A DNA stretch of 64,000 nucleotides, taken from positions 1-64,000 of the forward strand of contig RPFO01000068.1 of the NCBI GenBank assembly GCA_009746045.1, in the 5' to 3' direction. The position numbers and the translations under genes are program-made. Each line of letters opens with the position of its first letter. Within the stretch, counting starts at the first letter, position 1. The notes beneath the pieces were generated by a model that did no database searches, was not told the origin of the DNA, and saw only the letters and a list, made by a program, of their open reading frames with translations. Source of the stretch: Mesostigma viride (lineage: Eukaryota; Streptophyta; Mesostigmatophyceae; Mesostigmatales; Mesostigmataceae). Of this stretch, positions 54,501 through 64,000 are shown in pieces.

Positions 54501-57500
54501 GGTGGGGGGGGGTGGGGGGGGGGGGCGGGAAGGGGGGGCGACGCCGTGGTGTGTGTATAAAAAATCTCAAGTGGTTGCAAGCATGTTTGGTGGGCGAGCA
54601 TCAGAAAACTGGTGGAAGGATAGAAGGACAGGAAATGGGGCAAGCAAACTGGCCCAGGTCTTGTGGCCAGCAGCCCAGCTGGAGGGATGAGCGTTTGTTT
54701 GGATCGCGGCTCATCTCGTCTGCCCTTGCATGCGCAACAGCAAGCCAGTGAGCGCAGCTCTCCTCCAGCACACAAGAGAAATGAAGGGGATGGACCAGTA
54801 GGAGTGCAGGCAAGTGCCGAGGAGATATGTGGCACAGCATGGTGACTGCCAGCAGGCAGGATCCCACCGCGCGGTTGAACCCTAAACAGATCCGGTCATG
54901 GTGGGGGGGCGTCCAGAGAACTTGTTCGCTGTTGGGGTGCAAATGTCCGGACATTGTCCATGCACTTGCTTCCATCCTACGTTGATATATTCGCACACAG
55001 CCTATCGCACGTAGCCTATCTCACATAACCATTGATAGATTCGCACATTAGGTTCGCACATGGCCTGTGATCCGGGGGCCCATGTGGTGCCCTTCGTTCC
55101 AGTCTCACTCGATCCGGCGCTCCGCCGTCCTTGATCGCGATTGGCCCTGGGTGCTCTGGGCACCCACCCTGCAGGGAGCCTGGAGATGCCCCCTTCCATG
55201 CAAGGCCACTTTCTCAGAATGACTTTCGCAAATCCACCACATGTTATTAGGCAAGGGCTACCTGGCCAGGGCTCACCGTGAGCAGCACCATACTGGCCTC
55301 CCCACACTAAGTTACGCCGGTACCAGGCCGTCACTCACCCCCACGGTGAGCAGCATGCAGTGCTCGTTCACACTCACTCGATACATCCTGAACAGGCCAA
55401 CCCCACGGCGCGCCTCCCACCTTGAGCAGTACTGGGTGGTGCGGCGGTTTCTTGCTCCTGGCCCCCTTCTTCTTGGGAGGTGCCTCCGCTCCTGCGCCCC
55501 CAGCCGTCCCCGCAGCACCCCCCTGCGCCGCTGCTGGCGAAATGCTGGGCTCCGCCCCCTGGTCCAGTTCCTCCTCGATCAGCGTGGCCAGCACGGGCGC
55601 GAGGTGGGTCTCCATGTTGGGCTTAAAGCCGGCCTCGTTGACCGTGCTGCATTTGGGTTTACATCGGTGTATTGGTGGTTTGGAGCAGGAACATATTTGC
55701 AAGGATGTTTTTGGTGTAGCCGGTGGGGTGGGTTAAGGGACCCGGAAAAAGCCGGCCTCGTCGACCGCGCAGACAGTCCACGAAGGTGCCGTCGACAGCA
55801 GGAGAAGGGGGAGGTTGGGGGGGCGGGGCAGTTGGGTTTGGATTTGGATGGGGGCAGGGAGAAGGAGGTATGTATGTGTGTCTTAGAGTGGAGGTTTTTT
55901 GGGAGACAAATGTACAGGTCAAGGGAAAGGACCAAGGTGCATCGAGGGTGGGGCATGGTCGGGGGGGGGAGATGCGTATTGAGGGGGGGGGCCATGTACA
56001 CACCGGTGGCGGGCAGGACAAAACACGCATGAATCACGCTGCCTGTCATGCTGACCGTGACAGGCTGATGCTACCTACCCGCCATTACAAACCACGCGGG
56101 CGCTGGTTGATGCCTAACGAGCTTCCCTATCCAGACGTGACACTACCATAACAAACAACTCGTTAGTAGGGCATAGTGCGTCAACCATCTGGGTAGCTGC
56201 CAAAAGCATGGAGAGGCCCAGGCTGTTCCCGATGGAGATGCCCAGCACCGCGGCACAGCCGCGGCAAACAACAGATCGCTAGCCACAATTCGTGGCCACA
56301 TTTATAGTAAACAAAAGCATAGCCAGCAGCAGCCAACCGCTGTTGACTCATCGGCCCAGGTGGCACACGCCTACCACCACTACCAGCAAGGGCATGCACA
56401 CGAGTGGGCGTGCAATCTCCACCAGCTGAGTCATGCAACACACTAGTGTACCAGGTCGTACATACAAGCCGCACACGCACCGGTCCAGGTGGATAGCCAG
56501 TGAGGGGATGCGCATGACCGGGCGCGCGATCTTGACCAGTCGGTGGCTCCACTGCTGGCCCCCACCGCTGGCGCCCCCCTGCTTGACCAGCACGCGCCCC
56601 GCCACGCTTAGGTCCCGGTCGAACCAGGTGTACCACAGCCCGCCGCCGTACGTCTGCACGCCCACGCCGATGTAGTCGCCCTGATGATCGGACCGGTGGC
56701 GCGCAAACAGGCATCGAGACAGTGCATTGAGGCTACATGGCGGGACCCTTTGGGGCCCCTTTCGGGCATCACGCGGCATGCGGCACGCGGCCTCGTAAGG
56801 CAACCGCTTCGTTGGCTTGCGATAATGCTGGGCATCGGCACGCATGCTAGCGTGATGGTAGCCTCCGTAGGTGGAAGGTGAACCCGCATCAAGGCTGCAG
56901 AAAGTGCTGGAATCCGTCCATAAAGTGGCAGACTTGAGCAAGTGGCAGAATATATTTGGGCTTCTCAGACCCCGCTGAAGCGCTCCAGAAGTATTCGACA
57001 GTTTATATACTTATCTTATCTGGATTTAATTTATATACTTATCTTATCTGGATTTAATTTATATACTTATCTCATCTGGACTTTCAAATTTGTTTGGACG
57101 TCGAAGACCCCGCTGAACAGCTTTATAAGTAAGCCATAAGGTATTCCGTACAAAAGCTGGGAGTTTTCGCACCCACCGGGTTCTGTGTCGGCCGCCTCTA
57201 CTGCACAGCCACACCACTACACAACCCTGGTATGGGACGAGAGCCATGCGAAGAGTTGGCACGGTCAGTCCCCCTTGAGCAAGAAAAGGGCATGTCACCA
57301 TGACCTTGACCAACAGGCTGCGTGGTGACACGGCCACACAAACTGGAGCTTACCTTTGAATTGGGAGGAGGCGGGCTTGTGCCTCTCACCCGCCCACCTT
57401 TCTGTACGGCGGATGAACGACCCATTTGTGGTGCCGCCGTACCTTGACGAGGGAGGAGACAGGCTTGAGCTTGGGGCACGGGCTGTCAGTGTGGGCGGCG

Positions 57501-60500
57501 ATGATGTTGAAACCGTTGCCCGCTTTGAACCTGCGCACCGGACAAGCGGTCAGCGAGACAGACAAGGGTCATGGAGTGAGGTCAGGGATGAAAGGAAGGC
57601 AGAGGGGGGTGGCAGGGTGCGCGCAAGGCCAGGGATGCGTGGGGGGGGCGTTGGCCCCCTGGAACGCGAGTCACCGCATGACGAGTGGGGAGTATCGTTC
57701 GTTGTTTGCATCTCATAAGTTTGTGTGTTCAACAGCATTTGGGTTTTTGTTTTACTTTCCATTTTTTTCCCCGCCATCCATAGCCAATGTGTTTCCATGA
57801 TTTTCACAATTTGCCTGAGAGTGCTGCTTGCTAAAGCAAACATTTTTCACTGGACTGAGCCATGTTTGTCACCTAATGAATGCATTGATGCTGCTCCTGT
57901 GCAATCATCGTCTCTACTGGAACCCCCAAGGCATTCCAAAGGCTCGCTTCCGCCTGAGTGCAAACACACACATAAGCGTGGCATGCATGTTGCGATGGGA
58001 TGAAGCAGCCACCCATTATGCATCCGGAACTAGTATTGCCACTGGAGGGGTCCACCCCCTGCCAAGTGCGAGTACAGCGATGGTAGACGCGTTAGGGTGG
58101 GACGAGCGAGCGAGGGATGCGTGAACACACAAGCGAGGGAGCGCGGATAGGGAGCAGCGAGCGAGGGATGCGTGAACACACGAGCGAGGGAGCGCGGATA
58201 GGGAACAGCGAGCGAGGGATGCGTGAACACACAAGCGAGGGAGCGCGGATAGGGAACAGCGAAATGAGGTTGCATTAGATCGTGCTGCTAAGGCGCCCAC
58301 CTGCTGCCCAGCGCGAGCGCGGACAGGGTTCCGCGTTTCGAGGGACAAGACAGCCCCACGCAAGCGGTCACGCGCGCAGTTTGGCCGGCGTCCAACTATG
58401 ACGATAACCTGTATAACCATATATAGCGTTCCATTACTCGCCTGCTGCCGAGTGCGAACGCGACAATGGTGGACATGTTGCGCGTGAAGAAGTACTTGCC
58501 GCCGGCACGCACGTCCCAGGGCGCCGACTCGGATAGCGGCTGGTAGCCGGCACGCAGCAGCAGCTGCTTGGCCTCGTCTGTTGCGGGTGCGGTGATAGCA
58601 TTGAGGGCAACCGCGGCAGAGGGCGACGAGGGTGGGCATGTGGTGAGACATGATATGATGTGGGTGAGCTAGAGGGTATGATAAAGTGACCGTAACACTA
58701 GCACGCCCACGCCCTCGTGCACCAATGAGCTATGTATGCCATGGTGTACGGTCGCCTGCTACCGCAGGTTGTCGCCTGTACATATGAGTCCCATTCCTAC
58801 CTCTGGCCTTGGGACGATGGAGTGGCCTCAGACCAATCCCCTCACCCAATCCCCTCACACCATCCCCTCACCGCACCACCTTGCATCGCATCACGTCACC
58901 ACATCACCTGTTCTTGCGCTTCATGAGGTATTCTTGCGCCGGCACTAATTGCCAGACGCTCCCATGCAGTGAGGGATTTAGTTGAGCTGGGGCTTGCTTT
59001 ACAATGCCTGGGGCTCGGCTTCCCATGAACGAAGGAAGAAAGGAAGGAGAGGGCATGAGAGAAGGCCATGAGACAAGGCCAATTCCTTCCGAATTATAAG
59101 GAATAAAGTCCTGCCCCTTGCTTGTTGTGTATCAATTAGGGATGGCAGGTCAACGAATGGAACCCCATGACTGCCTCAAGAAGAGGGAGGGAGGGAGGGA
59201 GGGAGGGAGGGAGGGAGGAGGGAGGGAGGGAGGGAGGGAGGGAGGAGGGAGGGAGGGAGGGAGGGAGGGAGGGAGGGAGGGAGGGAGGGAGGGAGGGAGG
59301 GAGGGAGGAGGGGGAGGGAGGGAGGGAGGGAGGGAGGGAGGGAGGGAGGGAGGGAGGAGGGAGGGGAGGGAGGGAGGGGGAGGGAGGGAGGGAGGGGGAG
59401 GGAGGGAGGAGGGAGGGAGGGAGGGAGGAGGGGGAGGGAGGGGAGGGAGGGAGGGAGGGAGGGAGGGAGGGAGGGAGGAGGAGGGAGGGAGGGAGGGAGG
59501 GAGGGAGGGAGGGAGGGAGGGAGGGAGGGAGGGAGGGAGGAGGGAGGGAGGGAGGGAGGGGGAGGGAGGGAGGGAGGGAGGGAGGGAGGGAGGAGGGAGG
59601 AGGGAGGGAGGGAGGGAGGGAGGGAGGGAGGAGGGAGGGAGGAGGGAGGGAGGGAGGGAGGGAGGAGGAGGGAGGGAGGAGGGAGGGAGGGAGGGAGGGA
59701 GGGAGGGAGGGAGGGAGGGAGGGAGGGAGGGAGGGAGGGAGGGAGGGAGGGAGGGAGGAGGAGGGAGGGAGGGAGGGAGGAGGGAGGGAGGGAGGGAGGG
59801 AGGGAGGGAGGAGGGAGGGAGGGAGGAGGGAGGGAGGGAGGGAGGGAGGGAGGGAGGGAGGGAGGGAGGGAGGAGGGAGGGAGGAGGGAGGGAGGGAGGG
59901 AGGGAGGAGGGAGGAGGGAGGGAGGGAGGGAGGGAGGGAGGGAGGGAGGGAGGAGGGAGGGAGGGAGGGAGGGAGGGAGGGAGGGAGAGGAGGGAGGAGG
60001 GAGGGAGGGAGGGAGGGAGGGAGGAGGGAGGGAGGGAGGGAGGGAGGAGGGAGGGAGGGAGGGAGGGAGGGAGGGAGGAGGGAGGGAGGAGGAGGGAGGG
60101 AGGGAGGGAGGGAGGAGGGAGGGAGGGAGGGAGGAGGAGGGAGGGAGGGAGGGAGGGAGGGAGGAGGGAGGGAGGGAGGGAGGGAGGGAGGGAGGGAGGG
60201 AGGAGGAGGGAGGGAGGGAGGGAGGAGGGAGGGAGGGAGGGAGGGAGGGAGGAGGGAGGGAGGGAGGGAGGGAGGAGGGAGGGAGGAGGGAGGGAGGGAG
60301 GGAGGGAGGGAGGGAGGGAGGGAGGGAGGGAGGGAGGGAGGGAGGGAGGGAGGGAGGGAGGGAGGGAGGGAGGGAGGGAGGAGGAGGGAGGGAGGGAGGG
60401 AGGGAGGGAGGGAGGGAGGGAGGGAGGGAGGGAGGGAGGGAGGGAGGGAGGGAGGGAGGGAGGGAGGGAGGGAGGAGGGAGGGAGGGAGGGAGGGAGGGA

Positions 60501-60975
60501 GGGAGGGAGGGAGGGAGGGAGGGAGGGAGGGAGGGAGGGAGAAATGGCATATGTTACGATGGGGCATGGGGAAGCAGCATTTGACACTATTGGCTGCTGT
60601 GTGCTCCACTATTGGACTGCTACAGTAGCTTCAACATAGAGGGTAGGTGACCAGCGTGCCTGTGGCGTGGAAGGGTGTCCAGGCCGCGTTCAGAAAGTCG
60701 ACCAGATCCGTCACCAAGGGAGGCACCGGACGGCGGCGACCACTGGACTTGGCTGCAGCCTGCGGGGCCACAGGATAGGACACCGCGCCACGAGCTCCGT
60801 CGGGAAGTGAGAAAGGCTCAATAAACAGGGAAACCCCACTTAAACAGGTAAAAGTTTGGCGAATGCAACAGTCTTGCCACACAGTGCCCGCCTTGCAACT
60901 GAATCCTAATTGAAGAAATACAAGAAGGCACCCTTCGGTAGGCTCTTCGAAAAGCACGCAGGGGCGCTGTCTCAT
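45532..60975 (-). CDS. DNPEP: Aspartyl aminopeptidase (M18 family), about 10 exons over 15 kb
   Basis: Exons (minus): 60975?-60660, 58577-58442, 57530-57443, 56680-56481, 55646-55421, 54353-54072, 50341-50224, 47471-47290, 46313-46201, 45637-45532; internal phases all close. Landmarks in order: [47 protein letters not shown] (zinc-binding His), [22 protein letters not shown] with ligand Asp (exon 6), [11 protein letters not shown] (catalytic Glu and ligand Glu), [10 protein letters not shown] (ligand His), [16 protein letters not shown] and [11 protein letters not shown]. This cytosolic dodecameric metallopeptidase removes N-terminal Asp/Glu. Introns 1 and 2 appear to use GC donors (CAG|GC). 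The 5' end is uncertain: the ATG at 60975 gives 588 aa, long for the family (about 480-530), and a splice acceptor at 60761 could mean another upstream exon. Exon 5 has an insertion of about 30 low-complexity Ala/Gly/Lys residues. Confidence 0.88.
47515..49240 (+). repeat. 34-bp minisatellite in aminopeptidase intron 7
   Basis: About 50 units of 32-34 bases based on GGGAGGTCGTGAAAGGGG plus GTCATGCGACAACAA, with G-run length and GTG/GTA/GTAC variation. On the gene strand the unit is pyrimidine-rich and resembles the tract directly before the exon 8 acceptor (ACTCCCCTTTCAC). Confidence 0.93.
50487..53925 (+). repeat. 36-bp minisatellite in aminopeptidase intron 6
   Basis: About 95 units of 36 bases (ACCACCCGACATGAACACAG then CACCCACTAGCGTACA), with ACG/ATG and CAC/CAG variants and occasional short units lacking ATGAA or more. 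The unit is a multiple of three, so long frames stay open on both strands (12-residue repeats). They are by-products: the array lies wholly within an intron. Confidence 0.95.
59185..60541 (+). repeat. 1.35-kb (GGGA)n / (GGA)n purine tract in aminopeptidase intron 1
   Basis: Almost pure GGGA units broken by single GGA steps. The purine strand is opposite the transcript, which would contain a (UCCC)n pyrimidine tract. It could form G-quadruplex or triplex structures. No stop codons occur in several frames because of the composition; none is a gene. Confidence 0.95.
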
Positions 60976-61691
60976 TCAGATTGCGGTTAAGCGGGTAACT
61001 AACCCTACCAGTGCCTGCCCCTACGCTTCACTTTCTGAGAATAAGCTGTCATTGAACTTGCGGAAACATCGGACCGCTGTCTGGAGCTCCAAATATAAGT
61101 GTGCATTCGCCTCTTACCTCTCCACTTGAGCAGCATACTTGAGAAAAGGACTTGCGGTGGGCGTTTCTGGTTTCTCCAATTGCTGTTGTTCGTCCATTGT
61201 CCAACCATCGTACTCCTGCCCGGAATGCTTGAGAAAGCCGGGATTTGCGGGGCAGGAGTTTGCGGGAACCGAGAAAGGAGGGCACTAACACTCCAGCCTG
61301 TCGAGCACTCGAGGCCGCAAAAGTCTGCAACGGCAGAACCAACTGGCAAGCTCCAACAGGATGCGCCATTTTTCCGCAGTTAGGCTTTTAACGCAATGCA
61401 CGAAGCTCACGCCTCGAGATGTCAACGTATATGCGCTGGTAGCTTATTGTATCAACCGCGGGATCTGTTGAAAGATTGCATTTTCAAGGCTATCGTGATA
61501 CAACGAGAAAATTTTCTAGCTGTCCAACTGGATTTAATTGGTAGTGCGCCTCTCGCTTGCTTGAGGCCACGAACTCACATTTTCCTAATCTCCATGGCTG
61601 TGTAGTCTGCAATGACCGCCACGTGTCTCCCTGCACCTTTCCGTCAAGCGGCGGGGGCAAGGATGAAGGATGTGCTGTCTACCGTACTGTT
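60976..61691. other. Intergenic region before the 5S gene
   Basis: No gene recognised; it should contain the 5' end or promoter of the aminopeptidase gene. Short open frames here have no family features. Confidence 0.4.
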
Positions 61692-61697
61692 TATATA
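61692..61697 (+). promoter_or_regulatory. TATA box of the 5S rRNA gene
   Basis: TATATA at 21-26 bases before the predicted 5S start, the position used by plant-type 5S promoters. Confidence 0.6.
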
Positions 61698-61717
61698 GCT
61701 TGGATACTGCGCGGTAG

Positions 61718-61841
61718 GTATGATTCGTTCATACCAGGCAGAACACACCGCATCCCATCAGACCTGCGAAGTTAAGCTGCCTTGGGCCAGTTTAGTAGTG
61801 TGATCGGTGACGGCACGCGAATCCCTGGTGACGAATTGTAC
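61718..61841 (+). rRNA. 5S ribosomal RNA, single copy in the window
   Basis: The internal box A is nearly canonical (AAGTTAAGCTGCCTTGGGC at 61769-61787) and is preceded by CATCCCATCAGACCTGCG (loop B/C region) and followed by TTAGTAGTGTGATCGGTGAC (box C region). The ends pair as an 11-bp helix I (GTATGATTCGT with ACGAATTGTAC, two G-U pairs), which sets the boundaries. Length is 124, slightly longer than the usual 119-121. It is transcribed by RNA polymerase III. Several loop positions differ from the plant consensus, so this could be a variant or decayed copy outside the main array. Confidence 0.78.
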
Positions 61842-61843
61842 TC

Positions 61844-61847
61844 TTTT
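61844..61847 (+). terminator. Pol III T4 terminator
   Basis: TTTT two bases after the predicted 3' end of the 5S RNA. Confidence 0.6.
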
Positions 61848-62024
61848 GAATGCCTTTTCGGCAATTTCCAACCCATTTTGACTGATTTTGCTTGCTGCAG
61901 TCAACATGGGTCACAAGTTTTTACAATCCTATCTGCGAACAAAGAAAAAAAATCGTTCTTGACTCTTTATGCACTCATCTGTTCCCTCTAGTTACTATAT
62001 CAAGGAGACAACCTTATAAAGGAG

Positions 62025-62254
62025 ATATCAAGTAACGTGCGTGTTTGCAACTTGCCAGTTGAAACTCTAGGGCGGAGCCAATTTTGGGAAAAACCTCACC
62101 CATTGCTTGCAAATTAGGGACAAATTCGGTGGATGGATGGATGGATTGACGGATTTTCATCCCCTATTCCTAGGAATGTTTTCTCACGTGTACGGCCTTA
62201 TAAGCTTCGCCAATTCTGGCGAACCTAACGATTCTTCCGAAAATTGGCTCCGCC
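62025..62254 (+). repeat. Foldback (MITE-like) element, copy 2
   Basis: It matches the 24.2-24.44 kb element in inverse orientation, including the 46-base flank (TATCAAGTAACGTGCGTG...). Terminal repeats at 62071-62095 and about 62230-62254 have several mismatches here, against perfect repeats in copy 1. It is preceded by ATATCAAGGAGACAACC, the same boundary motif seen at LINE copies. Confidence 0.7.
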
Positions 62255-62448
62255 AGATAAATAAACTCGTGCTCCCGTTGGCGGGGGAGTCACGGAGCAT
62301 TCCTATCGGTCTAAGTTGTCTACAAAACAATCCTATTCTATCTAATCTACAGTCGACACGCCGGCGACCCCAAACACGACGGAGACGACGCATATCCGCC
62401 CGGAAAGAAAGACTCCATGCGTTGACAAGCATGAACCCCAATCGCCAC

Positions 62449-62533
62449 CCTCCCCCTCCCCCACCCCACCCCACCCCCACCCCCACCTCCAACACTACCG
62501 TCGTCCACCCCCACCCCCACCCCCACCCCCCCG
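62449..62533 (+). repeat. C-rich (CCCCA)n tract
   Basis: CCACCCC/CCCCCA units just before the LINE endonuclease frame. Confidence 0.8.
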
Positions 62534-62539
62534 CTAATA

Positions 62540-64000
62540 GGGCAACTGCCCATTCTTGGTATTGCAAGCTTTGATGTGCGCACCCTCCCTGCAGATCCTT
62601 CTACGAGCGGCGACACCCCAGCACGCCACCGCGTCGACGAGCTGATCGCCTTGTGCGCCCACAACAAGAATGCTGTCCCCGGGGTCCAAGAGCACCGACG
62701 CACCGTCGACCCTCAGCAAGGGGTCAATGGTCTCCTGGTCGACGACCTTCGTGCGGGCTGGCGGTTCAATTATGGTGGAGGCGACGCGCCGGGTCAAGGT
62801 GGTGTGGGCCTCTTGTGCTCGCCGGCAGCATCAGAGCACCTCCAGTCCATCGTGCTGCGATCCCCGCGTGTGCTACTAGTGGCCACTTTTTCGGCCACTG
62901 AGGGCCATTCACACCACACGCTAACCGTTATCGTGGGATATGCACCACTATGCGGGTCGAGCTCAGGCGGAACGTGAGGCCTTCTTCAGCGCCCTCAAGG
63001 AGGAGGAGGCCAACATCCCAGCTCGGCACTTCCTGGTTATGCTGCTCGACGCCAACGCCAGGCTGCCAGTTGGCACTGGGGGCGCTCAGTACTCCCCACC
63101 CAACACGACAGCCAACGGTAACACGGCTTTATTTGTGAATCTGCTGGCAGAATCTGCGCTGGCTGCATGCAATGCTTCTTTCGCACGCCCCGCTGAGCAG
63201 CTTGCCACCTTTTTTGGGCCGTCGGATCGGGTGGTGTGCCTTGACTATATATGCGTACGCCGGGCTCAGCGCCCCTCAGTTGTCGATGCTGGCGTGCTGC
63301 AAGATTCTGTCAGCACGGTGGAATCTGATCACCGTCTCGTGCTCGCTCGCATCAGATTGCGGTTTCCTGGGGTGAAACCGTTGCGACAGCTGGCGCCTCA
63401 TCCAGATCTCAAGGTGCTCCGGATTGTGCTGAAGGATTCCGACAAGATGTCAGCAGAAGAGCAGGCCGCTATGTCGCACCGGGACGACTTTTTGGCAGTC
63501 TTCGACGCCAGGGGCAGTCGCCAACAATTACACGCCATTCCGCCGCCGGGTGATATTTCAGTGATCCTCCGCGGTATCGCTGCCAAGTACAGTCTGGCTG
63601 CCCGCACCCTCCCCTCCTTGCCTCCGCGCCGACAGCAGTTGCTGTCCACCGCGCCACGCACCGACAGTGGTCTCAGTTAGGTTAATATTGTGCGGAAACC
63701 TTTTGCCACTTGGGCTTCTCAGGTTCCGCGAATATTACCGGCGAGTGGTCATCGCCGGTAATATTGTGCGGAACCTGAGAAGCCCAAGTGGCAAAAGGTT
63801 TCCGCACAATATTAACCTAACTGTCTCCCGCTCAGCAGATGCTCCGCCGCAACAGGGACCCGACCGCCAAGCCTGGGCTGCACGCGGCTTTGCGGGTTGC
63901 CTACGAGCAGGCTGAGAAGGCAGACGCTCAGCAGATGGTCAAGGACCAGCGCAGCTGCCAGCAGAAGCACAACGGCAAGGGGGCCTAGTTCTGGTACATG
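62540..64000 (+). pseudogene. LINE ORF2 apurinic-type endonuclease region, runs off the window
   Basis: The first frame (from about 62,555) has the APE-like start LGIASFDVRTL, an EH motif (VQEHRR) and VGYAPL. After a shift near 62,940 the second frame (to 63,680) has LLDANARL, LDYICVRR and VESDHRLV, matching the catalytic Asp/Asn and terminal SDH of LINE endonucleases. A linker to the reverse transcriptase follows and resumes after a 150-bp palindrome insertion (63,674-63,823) until a stop near 63,988. It could be the 5' part of the same family as the 14.6-kb LINE, but there is no overlap to prove it. Confidence 0.72.
63674..63823. mobile_element. 150-bp nested-palindrome element inserted in the LINE
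   Basis: Two arms of about 73 bases are inverted copies with only a few differences, separated by a loop of 4-6 bases. Each arm is itself built of a small inverted pair (TAATATTGTGCGGAAACC near the outside, GGTTCCGCACAATATTA near the centre), so the core occurs four times. TCT flanks both sides (63671-63673 and 63824-63826), consistent with a 3-bp target duplication. No coding capacity. Confidence 0.8.

Noticed and set aside
59118..60639. Frames of 460-490 codons rich in Gly/Glu/Arg or Pro/Ser/Leu
   Set aside because: They are read-through of (GGGA)n in several frames on both strands; no protein features.
63674..63823. Geminivirus-type origin (AATATTACC resembles the nonanucleotide)
   Set aside because: The motif lies in the stem and not the loop of the hairpin, and no Rep-like gene is present.

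Overview
The window is nuclear DNA of a ciliated green alga (chlorophyte). This rests on a dynein regulatory complex gene (a motile-cilium component), spliced genes with short exons, plant-type telomere-like TTTAGGG repeats, LINE and Penelope-like retrotransposons, a 5S rRNA gene with a plant-style TATA box, and very abundant simple and tandem repeats. The species cannot be named from the sequence. The exon models below were built by eye from reading frame, splice signals and protein-family conservation. In the internal parts of every model the intron phases close exactly.

Region 1 (1 to about 14,280) is an integrated dsDNA virus of the polinton-like virus (PLV) type. A leftward block encodes the morphogenesis proteins: double-jelly-roll major capsid protein, a small Ala/Gly-rich protein, minor capsid (penton) protein, a basic zinc-finger protein and a roughly 1,100-codon beta-rich probable spike. 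A rightward block encodes a coiled-coil AT-hook protein, the packaging ATPase, a second AT-hook protein, a tyrosine recombinase and a primase fused to an origin-binding-type SF2 helicase. Five genes carry frameshifts but almost no in-frame stops. To the right lies an array of five 55-bp hairpins next to the helicase gene.

Region 2 (14,280 to 17,600) is transposon-rich: a telomere-like tract, a 5'-truncated LINE with an 11-bp target-site duplication, a Penelope-like fragment and low-complexity DNA.

Region 3 (17,600 to 61,000) holds five host genes: a DHHC palmitoyltransferase (minus, 6 exons), DRC4/GAS8 (plus, 7 exons, 472 aa), a GT29 sialyltransferase-like enzyme (minus, 6 exons), an intronless Upf1/MOV10-like SF1 helicase with CCCH-like fingers (plus), and M18 aspartyl aminopeptidase (minus, about 10 exons over 15 kb). 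Introns of the four spliced genes are swollen by minisatellites and microsatellites. They also contain degenerate, same-orientation copies of the edges of the exon beside them, including the splice junction. This exon-edge duplication recurs at more than a dozen junctions and is the most unusual feature of the window.

Region 4 (61,000 to 64,000) has a single 5S rRNA gene, a foldback repeat that is a second copy of one at 24.2 kb, and the endonuclease part of a LINE that is interrupted by a 150-bp nested palindrome with a 3-bp target duplication.
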